Positions 1 through 23,260 of a DNA stretch of 64,000 bases are shown here, in pieces (position 1 is the stretch's first letter; the number at the start of each line of letters is the position of its first letter). Source of the DNA: Cololabis saira (lineage: Eukaryota; Chordata; Actinopteri; Beloniformes; Belonidae); assembly GCF_033807715.1 (NCBI RefSeq), contig NC_084587.1, positions 27,278,517-27,342,516 of the forward strand, in the 5' to 3' direction. The notes beneath the pieces were generated by a model. That model worked only from the letters and a program-made list of their open reading frames with translations. It did no database searches and was not told the origin of the DNA. A program made the position numbers and the translations under genes.

Positions 1-30
1 GGTAGAGTGAAATTTAAGAATACTTGAGAT

Positions 31-238
31 TTACAGTGCAGATGTTTGAGCTTTTTGAGCCAAGCTCGTTCTTTCTTTATTGTTTTTGAGCTCCGGCCTT
101 TTGGTGAAGAAAAGTTCTGGCCAGATAGATGCATCTGTGCTATCATAAACAACCACAAGTTCTCTAGGCTGCAAGATTGTGTTTCTTTCTTGCTTTTTTT
201 CCAGTGTTAATTGTACAATTTGGTTCCCTAACATTAAC
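31..238 (-). CDS. Possible terminal coding exon of an unidentified gene
   Basis: On the minus strand an open frame runs from a good acceptor (polypyrimidine-like tract ending in CAG just above 238) to a TAA stop at 31-33. It encodes about 68 residues, including RELVVVYDSTDASIWPELFF and a basic tail ending TSAL. There is no stop between the acceptor and the end, and the composition looks protein-like. I do not recognise the family and saw no domain motif. If real, upstream exons should lie at higher coordinates, but arpc1b begins only about 670 bases away on the same strand, so the exon may be an alternative 3' end or a relic. A transposon-derived open frame is an alternative. Confidence 0.3.
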
Positions 239-527
239 CTGAAATCATATTTTAAAGGTTTGTTTCAAAAAATGGATTTTGGAGGAGCATGACCCTATAC
301 TCAACCTGTTAATTCTAGTTCATCAATTAATGTTTCATATTCTGCGCGTCACCTACCAGCCACCACTGCTCATTAGAACAGGGCTTTTGTCCCCATAAGA
401 ACCATTGGTTCCATCAAGGTCACTGATTTAATCAGAACAGGTCCTAATGAGGTGATGAAAACAAGAATCTACACACATACACACACCTTTTTAATGAATT
501 ACACTCTGCTGACTTCTGTAACAGCAA

Positions 528-540
528 TTTATTATTTATT
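528..540 (-). terminator. arpc1b: Candidate arpc1b polyadenylation signals
   Basis: Two AATAAA hexamers on the minus strand (528-533 and 535-540) lie about 375 bases beyond the arpc1b stop codon. They are the nearest canonical signals downstream. The cleavage site cannot be read from sequence alone. Confidence 0.4.
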
Positions 541-911
541 AAATGCATATTATGACCAGCATAAGCTTTTAATACGTACTGCAGCTTTTTAATGTGAATA
601 ATATAAACCAGCTGCTTTAAGCATTCAGTTCAGACTGAGCTCCTTGTGACACTGCCAATTTAACTCATTGAGTACCATTGGCAGAACTGAGGCCAGCCCC
701 TCTACGTAAAGCATTTTAATGAACAAGCCCAGCATAGAGCTTCGGAGGGATAACAAACACTGTTTGACCTTGAGTAAGATCATTAACTTGTTTACAGATA
801 AAAAAAACATTGAATACAATATAGCTAAAAAGCTTTGCGTAATAAGGCAGCAGTTTTTCTTCATGTCTCCAGATGCAGTTATACTTCAGTTGTTGAAATG
901 TCAGCTTGAGC

Positions 912-4667
<3,756 letters not shown>

Positions 4668-5500
4668 GGCCAATCAGATGTTACAATCAGATGAGGAAGT
4701 GAGGAGAGGAACCAGGCACTTCTGGGCTGAGAGATTAACTGTCAAGTCTAGAAAAAAAGAAGCAACAATCTTCTTGTTAGAAGCAGGAAGCAAAATAAAA
4801 GGGGATAAAACAGTTAATAATGCATAAATATATTAACAGCATTACAGCTGTAGACGATCTGAACTGTTTAAGACATAAAGCCCGCCGTCGGTTGATTTAA
4901 ACTGTTTCCTGTAAAACGCACAGAATGTGTCTAGTAAGTTTGTGATAATGAAATCCAGACTTTCAGAGGTATGTGAAGAACTATGCAGGTCAAGGGTAGC
5001 ACACATCCCAAAACAAGTTACCCTCAACAGTTGGAACACATAGGTGAGCAAACATTGAATGTGGTTCAACACAATCCCTATTCCTTACGAGAAAGAATGT
5101 AAAAACATTGCCTAGTTCTGAGTGAGAGCAGCAAACTCTGTTTTCCTGTTTCCTCCAACAAAATGTGCATGTGAGCGTGTGACATGTCTAAACATATTCA
5201 ATGAACTGGGAGAAATCTCAGGCTACTTACCCAGAGGGCAGGCTAGAGATGAATGGGTGAATGGCTGCAGAAAAGGGAACGGGAGTTAAAGAAAGAAAAC
5301 AGAGAGAGAGAGAGAAAGGCCGAGGATGGTTGCAGATCAAAGGAGTGCTCAGCTCGCGGACTCTGGCCAGTCAACGCGAACGCAAACGGCAGAGTGAGCT
5401 CAGAGAGAGAAGAGCTGAGCTGAAGAGAGGGAGGAGAGGTTAAAGGGGGAAGTGGAGGAGGGTACAGTGAAACTCAGACATTCAGGAAGTTTGCACGCTT
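4668..5500 (-). promoter_or_regulatory. arpc1b: arpc1b 5' leader and promoter region
   Basis: No coding exon was found here. The region probably holds a non-coding first exon, as in mammalian ARPC1B. It includes a (GA)-rich purine run on the plus strand around 5285-5320 and a 27-bp block at 5354-5380 that recurs upstream of arpc1a. A possible acceptor for the leader exon (minus-strand CAGCCCAG) lies near 4722. The transcription start is not determinable here. Confidence 0.4.
5354..5380 (-). promoter_or_regulatory. 27-bp block shared with the arpc1a upstream region
   Basis: The plus strand reads TCGCGGACTCTGG, then CCAGTC and AACGCGAA. The same block occurs at 19145-19171 with three differences, all transitions. 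It lies about 690 bases upstream of the arpc1b ATG and could be part of a conserved first exon or promoter. Confidence 0.5.
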
Positions 5501-8500
5501 TGGCCAGAGGCTGAGAGAACATGATTTAACATGATATTGGGTAAAATGTCAGAGCGTGGGATCAAATTTGGGATTTATTTTTTAAAATAACAACACAGAG
5601 GAGAGAAATAGTGAACTTCTAAAAGTAGGAAGGGAAGGAGGGGCATGAAGACAATACAATGCTACGCTTAAAGGAGGAGGCTGAGACTGAAAGGGGAGGC
5701 AAAAGAACCATGAAAGGGGGTGGGAATAGAGGAAGAAAAAAACTTGAAGAGGGAGGGAGAAGCTAGAACTCAGAAGGGGGCGTTGTAAGAACTAAAAGGG
5801 TTGATTATGCACAACTTCCTGAGAAGAGATGGATTCTGTTATTTTTGCAACACACCCATCACATTTTCTTTTGAAGCATTAAAATCAGCATTTTCCACTT
5901 CATTTGTTTTAAATCTACAGGTAATTGAACTAAACACATCAATAACTGAATTAAACAAATTAATGAATTATCAGCCCCATAGGGAAATATAATTGTTCCA
6001 GTGTCAACAACAAAGTAAAATTAAAAAACAAATGAGGCAGAGATTTTACGTGGGATGACTGTACCGACTGTCTGTACCAGTGGCTCCGGCAGGCCCCTGT
6101 GACCCTGAACAGGATGAAGTGGGTATAGGATAGATGGCCCAATCCTTATTGCAATGAAGCTAAAGTAACATCTAATAGTAATTCTGTTATTTTACTTTAA
6201 CCACCTCCCATTCATTCAACTTTTATACACACCTCAAAACCATGCAAGGTAACAAGGCAGCTGGAGACCATGCCAGTTGTCATTGAGTTAATGGTGGCAT
6301 ACAACGTACACGTCACATGCATATAAAATTATACTCTCCACCACTGATTATAGAAGATACAATATGCAAGCTTCTTGCTACTCCAAGAAGTACAAGTTGT
6401 TCCTTCTTATCCACTAGCTTCAGTTGTTTTTCTAGTCCAGTCCCATCTGTTGTCCAGGTGAACTAGAGGTATCAGTCCTTCTCGAATGCCTCCATATTTT
6501 TTCTTTGGATAGAAATAATGTTTGAACAAGTTTTTCTGGAGGTAATATGACTCCAAGTTGTACTGAAAGACTCAAAGTGTACAAAATTAAAGGAGGAATG
6601 GTGAGAGTAGACCCCCAAATGGTGTTACTTTGCAGCTGATCAGACAAAAATGTACATGGAAGATTATAAAATAGGCAATTTTACATCTGGACGTGATGTT
6701 TGGTGATGTAAGGTTATGGTAGTCGTCTCCTGCAACTCTGTCACCATAACAGAACAGCTCCCATATTGCTATAGTCCAACCTTTTGGGATGTTGCTGCAA
6801 AACGGGAGTTTTTCCAAGAGCAAAGTGAGATGACGTATCTTTTTCCATGCAGCTGTGCATGGTTCCACTCAAAACTGGCATAGATGGGCTGGCATACTGG
6901 TAAGCACCACGTTTCCAAGAATACTGGACGGAAATGGATCCAGGAAGCATGTGCTCAAACAGGGTACGAGATGTATTAAGAAATGCAAGGAACTCAAACT
7001 TTACACTCCCTTCCGTATTTATTTATTTTTCTTAAGAAATGACTATGACCTTGGCAAGCATTTGAACTGGCTTTAATGATACGTCAGTGTTTCTTCCAAA
7101 ACATCTGGCCAGTTGCTGTTATAATGCAAGAATTTAGAAAAACGTATCTGTGATGACCTGTTTTGATTGATCCTGTTCTATCTTCCGTCACAATTCTTGC
7201 ATCAGTTAATAGAAGAATCTGAGCTCAGCCCGCTGCTCAGAACAGCTTCATTAGAAATATTTATGAGTTTAACTCCTGCTCACATCAGGCAACTTCACGT
7301 CTGCTGAACTAATGTCCAAACTTTGACTTAACCACTTTACATTAACATGTAAAGTTACATTACATTTCATTAACCCTAACCAACACTAACCAGCTCTCAA
7401 GAACACACAGTACATTTTAAAAGACACTAATAATAACAGCCATTTACCACTAAACTTTAGAAGGTACTTTAAATGGATCAATCAGTTGTCATGTGAGAAA
7501 GAAGGTACCCTTTTCAATAAATGGGTCATTGTACCTTACAAGTCTTCTGTTCTTTACCAGGCCTTAAATTTAAGTTAATTTAATTAAGACCTCTTATTGA
7601 CAGATGCCCAGGTGCTGCTAATCAAATGCAACCAATTGTAATTGAATGTGATCCGCCTCCCCCCAAAAAACAACAAAAAAACATTGCTTTTTCAGTCTTC
7701 TAATGTGCTGCATTAAAGTGTATGTTAACACAATGCTAAGACGGTAAAATATCAGCAACAATGTTTGATGATCTTGATGGTCTCATGTTCTGACGAAGCA
7801 ATTGTTGCCCGTCATTTAAAAGGGGAAGGGACGATAAATCAATTTCCAATTTGGAGTCCATTATTCTACAGTATCGCCGACTTGACATGTGGACATTTAA
7901 GATAGTTGCTAATCTTTACAGTTTTAGCTCTACCAGGTCAGACTGTTATTTTTAGAGGAGGTACTTTAGATGCTAAGGGCCTCACTTAAGATGTAAAAGT
8001 TACAGTAAAATGCAGTAGGATTAGTCAGGGACTCCATAATATATATCATTTGGAAGGATTGCTTGGAAGAAGCCTGTTCTTTCTTAAAAAGAAAGTGTTG
8101 ACACAGCTCGGGCTTGAAAATTTGCATCTGAACAAACTACAACAAAATAAAAGAAAGGCTACAGTGTTTAAGTGTTATATTTAGCAGAAACCACAAACTT
8201 TGATACAATCATCTGACTGCGATGTTGGAAGGGTATTCATTTGGCCTTTTTTTTGCAGTGACAGGAGCTGGGTGACTTGCAGTTCAATTGGTAAGCTGCG
8301 GGCTCCGCTGTTGGATCAGCATCTTCTATAGTTAAATGCGAGACCCTCTGATTGACAGTTAAAGTTGTCTAGATTTCTTAATTTGTCTTTTTATGTAATT
8401 TTACTGCATAGATTTATGTAGTTTTATGAGTATTATGGAATTGCGTTACGTGACACAATGAACACAAGGAAAAGAACAGAGCAAATTGTGTAGTGTAAAT
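5500..8500. other. Intergenic stretch between arpc1b and arpc1a
   Basis: I see no supported gene here. Open frames at about 6430-6950 on the minus strand lack splice logic and family similarity. The sequence is AT-rich with short polypurine runs. A degenerate transposon relic is possible but I could not identify one. Confidence 0.4.
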
Positions 8501-8510
8501 GTATTTTATC

Positions 8511-8516
8511 TTTATT
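8511..8516 (-). terminator. arpc1a: Candidate arpc1a polyadenylation signal
   Basis: A minus-strand AATAAA lies about 780 bases beyond the arpc1a stop codon. This predicts a 3' UTR of roughly 0.8 kb that contains a 23-base T/A homopolymer near 8978-9001. Confidence 0.4.
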
Positions 8517-8977
8517 TGATGTCTACCTCATGATCAGATACACAGAAATCCTCCATCGTATGTGGTTTTAGTGTAGTAGCTGCAGAGCCCAGTGCTGGCC
8601 AGCCGTGACTGCGCAGAGTTTAGAGTTTAGTTTTCCCTCCCCACTATCAGATCACGTATTAGCTTCAACAGACAACCACCAAAATGTAGCAGAATAACAA
8701 TAACCCCAGGTCTTCATCTAAACAATAACTTCACCTTCTCAAGAGTATGTGATGTCCACCATTGAGGGAGAACAACCCATCCTCAGAATATAGATTATGA
8801 GAGTTAATCTGAGGTGAAACAGAGTTTGGATTTTAGATAAAACGCACCTTCTAGTGTTCAACTTTTGGTACAGGAGGTTAGAGAACATAAAAACACACAT
8901 TTCACATCACGTTTAATACGTGTCAGAAGAACTCCCCACTTGGAGACCTGGTTAACCTTCATTTAAAACCAAACAGG

Positions 8978-9001
8978 GGAAAAAAAAAAAAAAAAAAAAA
9001 A
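8978..9001 (+). repeat. Poly(A) tract
   Basis: Uninterrupted run of A in the predicted arpc1a 3' UTR (poly-U in the transcript). There are no other transposon features around it. Confidence 0.8.
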
Positions 9002-9293
9002 ATCAACAGTGATGTCACACGTCAGCTCAGCGTGTTTAGTGTTTATGTGTGTGTGGATGTTTATGTAGAAGTGAGCAAGTTAAGTACAAACCCGCACTGA
9101 GTGTGTAATGATCTGATCAGTGCTTCAGCGGACACTCAATAAGGTGGTCAGTTAGGTATGTTACTGGCTGCGTGGCAAAAGTGGCGGGGTTATGGGCATG
9201 AGATAGAAAAGGGGAGGAGGGGTAAGAACTGGGGAGGCAAGAGGGAGAAGTGAGGCTGCAGTGTCTCTTCATTTATTCCTTCATAAGATTTCT

Positions 9294-17989
<8,696 letters not shown>

Positions 17990-18599
17990 CTTATCTGGGT
18001 GTGGTCCTTAAGTGCAACTCTGCAAAGCCTGTGAGCCACAAAGCAAAAACTTAGCGACAACAAACTCTCAGCTCACAGATCAACTTTGCCTGCACCGGAA
18101 TGGAAACAACTCACGTTACTGACTCCTTACAAATATGAATAATCATTTTTTTTAAAGTCACTGCTAACTTTATTCCTACAGTGTTTAGATGTCATTGACT
18201 GCAGGTTAGCGTGAAACCCCCAAATAAGCCAAAAGCCCAGGAAGGCTTTTTACTACTGCCTTTTGTTTATATTATTATATATATAAAGAAAAAAAGTGAT
18301 CTGGTTAAAGCCACCTTTTTATTTTTTATTTTATTTATTTATTTATTTGCACAATGACGACAGTAACGTTTTTTATCATACAAGGACAAATAATTTGTGC
18401 AGGAGAGGAAAAGAAGCCCGAAGGGCTTATAAAAAATCCTCCCCCTCAATACAAAATCACCAAAACAAATCAATAGAAAAAGAATAGAAAGGAAAAGAAA
18501 AGGTAAAAGAAACAAAGAAAAATACAATAAACACCCAAACAAAAATATCTATGAAATGGCAATTTCATTTTAGTACGAATAGCCTGTTAATTTTGTCTA

Positions 18600-18715
18600 T
18601 ATAAAATATAATATAATATATTATTATAATATATTATTATTATATTATATATAATATATATTTTTTATATCAAAATATAATATAATATAAAATAAAATAT
18701 TTTGTCTTTAGGCAA
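18600..18715. repeat. AT-rich low-complexity tract
   Basis: Alternating TATAAT/ATATTA runs over about 115 bases. No element ends are visible. Confidence 0.7.
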
Positions 18716-18819
18716 CTAACTTCCACCAGAGTTTAGTTCTTTGTTAGTCTTCTATATTACACGTAAAAACGATTTCGTGAAACACACACGCTTACCTGGA
18801 GGGGTGTCGTTAACGTTAT

Positions 18820-18907
18820 AGGCTGATTTATGGTTCCGCGTTACGTCGACGCAGAGCCTACGGCGTAGGGTACGCCGTCGGTTTGACGCGGGACCATAAA
18901 TCAGCCT
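18820..18907. mobile_element. 88-bp palindromic MITE (AGGCTGATTTATGG family)
   Basis: A compact near-complete palindrome with ends AGGCTGATTTATGGT and ACCATAAATCAGCCT, and almost nothing between the arms. It sits beside the CpG-rich arpc1a 5' region. The flanks do not give a clean target duplication. Confidence 0.7.
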
Positions 18908-18929
18908 CAACACATCAGTATTAACCTCA

Positions 18930-19400
18930 CTAGTCGCTGCTCTCAGCCGCACCGGGCTGTTTCAATAACGTGCTGATTTGTTAAAATGCAACCCTGTAAC
19001 CGGACGTTTTCTTGAAGATAAAGCTGTTTCTTCATCAGTACAGCCCGCTAGCCGCATGCTAACCCACCTCGTCGGTCCGGTTCCTTCGTTAGCCAGCGAG
19101 CTAAGTCACGCTAGCGGGGGAAATGGTCGGGACTGGACCTGAATTCGCGGACTCTGGTCAGTCGACACGAATTCGTCCAGGAAAGTTGAGGGGAATGTCA
19201 AGACAGCCAGAGAGATTGAGCCGGGGGCATCCGGTACTAGTCCAGCAGCAGAACCCAGTGATGCCTGGCTGACAGCTAGCTTAGCATTATCGGGCTAGCT
19301 GCTACATTCAAGTGAGTGAGCCGGTGACGTCAGTGTGACGTCACCGGCTGCGCGGAGGGAGCAGCGCCTCTAGCGGCGGAAGGGGAGTGTTACAGGTCAC
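18930..19400 (-). promoter_or_regulatory. arpc1a: arpc1a CpG-rich promoter and leader region
   Basis: GC- and CpG-rich sequence about 1 kb upstream of the arpc1a ATG, in contrast to the AT-rich surroundings. It contains the 27-bp block shared with arpc1b (19145-19171) and a possible donor (CAG followed by GTCCAG on the minus strand) just after it. An inverted repeat with core GTGACGTCA lies at 19323-19347 and includes CRE-like TGACGTCA sites. No TATA box was recognised. Confidence 0.5.
19145..19171 (-). promoter_or_regulatory. 27-bp block shared with the arpc1b upstream region
   Basis: Counterpart of 5354-5380, with 24 of 27 bases identical and transitions only. It lies about 1.16 kb upstream of the arpc1a ATG, inside the CpG-rich stretch. 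Confidence 0.5.
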
Positions 19401-19798
19401 ATCACCTGAGGGTTGTATTATTTCCGTCGTAAATTTTCAAATAACGAAAACTGATTGAAAAATAAATAAAAATAAATACCCATATTTAGAATAGAAGACT
19501 TTATTGATCTCCCAGAGGAGAAATTCAATCGTGCAGCAGCCAAACACACACACGCTCAACGGTTTATACAAAAAATTTAAAGGAGCTGTATGTAAGAGCA
19601 ATAATAAAACGAATCATAAAATGACCCCGATATGTCAACAGACATTTAAAAATCATGTTCATTTCAAATACTTATGTCACTGACAACAGCACTCAAGCCA
19701 GGATATTCCCGTTTAAAAAGAGGAGTTGCAGCCCTCAACTGATGTTTATGTTGTCATTTTTTGTTTTGGCCTAAAGCTCCACCCTCCACCTATCCCCT

Positions 19799-20776
19799 CG
19801 TTCACACTGAAAGCGTCACGGGAGTCCCGACGCCAGCATCTCGCCGCTTGGTGCATTCACACATAAAGCGTCAGTGCCTGCAGCGGGGCGGGGGTGGGCG
19901 GGGCTAAAGCTGCGCTGCAGAACTGAAGGGAACAGTGGGAACAGCCTATACATCTTCAGTTTCCTATTTCACCATAGATCACACTTTGGGACGCCTTCTT
20001 TATATCTTAGCGTTATTTCCGCGTAGATAAGAGTGAGTTTGATGCTCCTTAACAAGTTTGGTCCGCGGATCAATATCAACCGCCGTCCGCCAGAGCCCGG
20101 TGAACCATAAATCCGCCTAGGCTGATTTATGGTTCCGCGTCACACCAACGCAGACCCTACGGCCTAGGGTACGCGGCGACGCACACCGCACCGCACCATA
20201 ATTCAGGTGAAGCTGCAGTCTGTGCGGTGAACACTGACACACCGGGTCGGAGCGGATTTAGTCATGATGTTTAACCTGTGTTTTGTGATTAATAAGCACG
20301 GGTTTTAATTATTTTTCGTTGGATCAATGTAGCAAATAAAATCGTTGGGACCATCCAGTTCCTCACCCATCAGTTATTGTTTCACATGAGCAGTTCAGGT
20401 AAAAACGGCAGTCAAACCAGCAAAATGTCATTTTGCTGGATGAAATATATTAATTCCTGATAAAATAAGTGTGTTAGTGACAGCTCTGCTCCTGTACGCA
20501 TGTGAATGAGTGTACGTTTGTGTCTACATGAAAGTACAATCTGCATTGAGGCTTCTTGCTTCGGGAATCCCGGTCTGTGATTGGACGACGCCTCGGCGTC
20601 GCCGCTGCTCATTTGCATACAGTTCAGATTTTTCAACTTTCAAATTGACGCGCCGCGCCCGCCGCCCGACGCTCCTGCCGGTCCCGCCGCCCCCGCCGCC
20701 TCTCGACGCCCGTTTTTCATAGACAATGAATGGCAGCCAGACGCCTATGACTCCCGTGACGCTGTCAGTGTGAACG
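19799..20776. mobile_element. DNA element with CGTTCACACTG ends, middle layer of the nest
   Basis: Inverted ends CGTTCACACTG(A)AAGCGTCACG and the matching CGTGACGCTGTCAGTGTGAAC bound a GC-rich 978-bp segment inside the TTAA-flanked element. No clear target duplication was found, so the superfamily is open. It contains AGGCTGATTTATGG-family palindromes near 20100-20207. Confidence 0.65.
20085..20207. mobile_element. Back-to-back AGGCTGATTTATGG-family MITE ends, inner layer
   Basis: A right end (ACCATAAATCCGCCT, ending 20118) abuts a left end (AGGCTGATTTATGGTTCCGC from 20119), followed by a degraded right end ACCATAATTCAGGT near 20207. This looks like two head-to-tail or rearranged copies inside the middle element. 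Confidence 0.6.
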
Positions 20777-21119
20777 CAGGGTATCTCCCAATCACGAAGT
20801 CAGTACTGTTTCCTCATCCGGGTTGCCAGCTCGGCTCTAATTATCGCAGCAGCCGCTACGAACGTGTTGGATGAAAAAATGTCTAGCTTTCCAAAAACTA
20901 AAAGACCTCGTTATGAATCCGAGTTACGTCGTGACAAGGTCCGAAATAAAACAAGGATTTGTTTTTTTTATTGCCATGGCAGCCTACATTCCTGCTGCAT
21001 TCTGCAACCTACCTGGCAACCTCTGGTTGGGGGGAGGAGGGGGAGGGTACACGCCACACAATATTTTGAAAGTGACTGCAGTACCAATTTTGGCCATTTC
21101 TTACAGACGGCTCCTTTAA

Positions 21120-21960
21120 ATAGAAACCAATAAATAGCTAAATAATAAAAAAGAGCAATATAAAATGTAGAAAAATGAGCAATGTACAAGAGAAAAAATA
21201 GTAAACACAAAAAAACGGATAATATTTACATGTGCAAAAATACGTGAGGTATTTAGCGGGCAAAGGTTATTGCACTTTCAAAGAGACAGGTTATCGCACT
21301 CGGGTGGCTACAGTTGGTTATTATTACAAAGTTATTAGAAAGTCTGTGGCTGTGGGGATCGAATAATTTGGGATCGAATGCCCAAAATATTCAATCCAAT
21401 TATATATATATATATATATTTTTGTCTGCATATATATTAATGGTTAATACCAAGTTTGGTAAAAACCTAAAGCATATATATGCATTTTAAAATATAATCA
21501 ATTTCTTTTTTCAGTCAAACTCTATACACACCAAGACATATTTCATAGTGCTATAATCATGCCAAATATTCTAACCAAAAATTCTACTCATTGCAATAAT
21601 TGAAAATACCAGATAGTACTACCATATCAATGACTCTGAAATAATAATTAAATAGTTAAATAGTCTTCCTACCATACTTTATGATGAAGGGGACATATAA
21701 AAAAACAAAGTAGGAAACACTTCATGTCATTGTTTTCCTATCCTAAGTTGGGGCTGGTCCGTTAAAGAACCAAAATGATATCCAAACATATACCCTCAAA
21801 ACAAAACGGAAACAAAACCAAAAAACCTAACAGAACAAAACAAACAGACATAAACTGTGGGAAACCCCCACTTAAAACAAACAAGACAACAAAACAACAC
21901 AAACCATTGCACTCAGGTCTTATCATGGTCACTATGCCTTACATTGACCTACGAGATTCT
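21120..21960. other. AT-rich stretch, no gene seen
   Basis: A (TA)n run lies near 21401-21420. No splice-supported coding sequence is visible. Part of it may be 3' sequence of the adjacent minus-strand L1 fragment. Confidence 0.4.
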
Positions 21961-22490
21961 TAAAGTCAAATTCTATATGAGATTGCCATATTTTTTAAAA
22001 GTTTGAGGGTCTGCCTTTACTCTTGTAATAAATATCGTCAAGAGTAAGGTAGCTTGAGAGTTCATTCCACCAGTGGACTAATACTGGGGGTTTAGATTCT
22101 TTCCAATTTAAAGCTATACATTTCCTGCCTGCCAACATAGCAAGATCTTTATATCTGCATTGATATTTGTTCCACTTGTCTGACATACTAGTTCCCAAAA
22201 GACATAAACGAGATGACAGAGAGACAAATACATGTAAACATTGAGATATCAACTTGGTAACAGAATTCCAAAAAAAGGAAAGTGACCACATGACCAAAAC
22301 ATGTGAAAAAATGTTCCTTTTTGTTTCTTACAACGCCAGCAGAGAAATGACATCTCACTGTTCATTTTATGCAATTTCTCTGGCGTATAATAAATCCTAC
22401 ATTTATGAAAGACCAATCCTCTTTGATGAAGATCTCGTTCCCACTTACATCTTAAATGATCTGTATTTATAACAAACATTCAACTTCAAC
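21961..22490 (-). mobile_element. 5'-truncated L1-type LINE fragment (ORF2 C-terminus)
   Basis: Two minus-strand frames give KCRIYYTPEKLHKM, then CWRCKKQKGTFFHMFWSCGH, then WNSVTKLIS and LVHWWNELSSYLTLDD. The Cys-rich CWRC...H...C motif followed by Trp-rich sequence is typical of the C-terminal end of fish L1 ORF2. A frameshift near 22260 separates the halves. The copy is dead, and its 3' end is not clearly marked. Confidence 0.65.
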
Positions 22491-22649
22491 AAAAATGTTG
22501 TAGATCTTACAAAATAATTTTTTCATTGTTCTGCTCCTTATTGTTTAATATTACATAATTTTTTGATGATGTAGGTTCTTGAAGAGAACCATTTATAAAT
22601 TAAAATATAATCAATTTTATATATAACATATAATGGATTTTTTTTATTT

Positions 22650-23260
22650 TATTTTTGAAATGATAGAAACATAGGGAAACGCACAACGGGCACACAAGCC
22701 ATTGAAATCTGTAAGAGAGAAAACAAACAGACAGGAGAACAGGCAGAGACACAAACAGCAACCATTTGAGGTCTCTGAAACTGAATCAAGACTAGGCTAC
22801 TGCGATTATCTGTCCCCCAAAACTGTGGGGTGAGTATGTAGGTGAGTGAGCAGGTGTGTATGTGTAACTGTGTGTGTGCAAAGTGAAAACAAGGTTTTAC
22901 CTGAACTGCAACTACAGTGGAGGAGGGAGGACACAACGACGCTACCCTATAGAACAGAAGCCAACAACGAAGAAACCCCAACCCAGGCCAACCCACAGCC
23001 CCACGGAGGACCAGAAGAGGGCGGGAGGAAACCCCCCACCAGCAAGGCCCACCCCCTCCCTGCAGGCGACAGAGGGCCCCCAGGACCACGGGAGGAGAGA
23101 GCCAGGAAACCCATGGTGATAGACCAGGATCCAGCCGAGCACCAGCCACCCGGCATGGGCCGATCATGCGGCCAGGAGGTCCACATCCTCCAGGCCCACA
23201 ACCCCCCACCCGGCAAGAGGCCAGCCTGCCCGGAGAGACAATATTTATGGGTTGGAACGG
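22650..23260. repeat. GC-rich Pro/Gly-coding repeat-like segment
   Basis: A sharply GC-rich block (about 22920-23240) is open in several frames on both strands (for example 22846-23268 plus, 22649-23209 minus). It encodes only Pro/Arg/Gly-rich low-complexity peptides. Codon structure is absent. It resembles a retrotransposon 5' region next to the L1 fragment rather than a host gene, but the family was not identified. Confidence 0.4.

Larger units (their letters stand above)
19581..21115. mobile_element. TTAA-flanked DNA transposon (piggyBac- or Kolobok-like), outer layer of a nest
   Basis: Inverted ends AGGAGC(T/C)GT(A/C)TGTAAGA lie just inside TTAA at 19577-19580 and 21116-21119. TTAA duplications occur in the piggyBac and Kolobok superfamilies; the ends do not decide between them. 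Left arm 19581-19798 and right arm 20777-21115 belong to this element. The middle is a second insertion. The right arm holds a short open frame starting MSSFPKTKRPRYESELRR at 20879. No transposase was recognised. Confidence 0.7.

Noticed and set aside
6432..6950. Overlapping minus-strand frames between arpc1b and arpc1a
   Set aside because: No splice consensus logic and no family similarity; a degraded element is possible but unproven.
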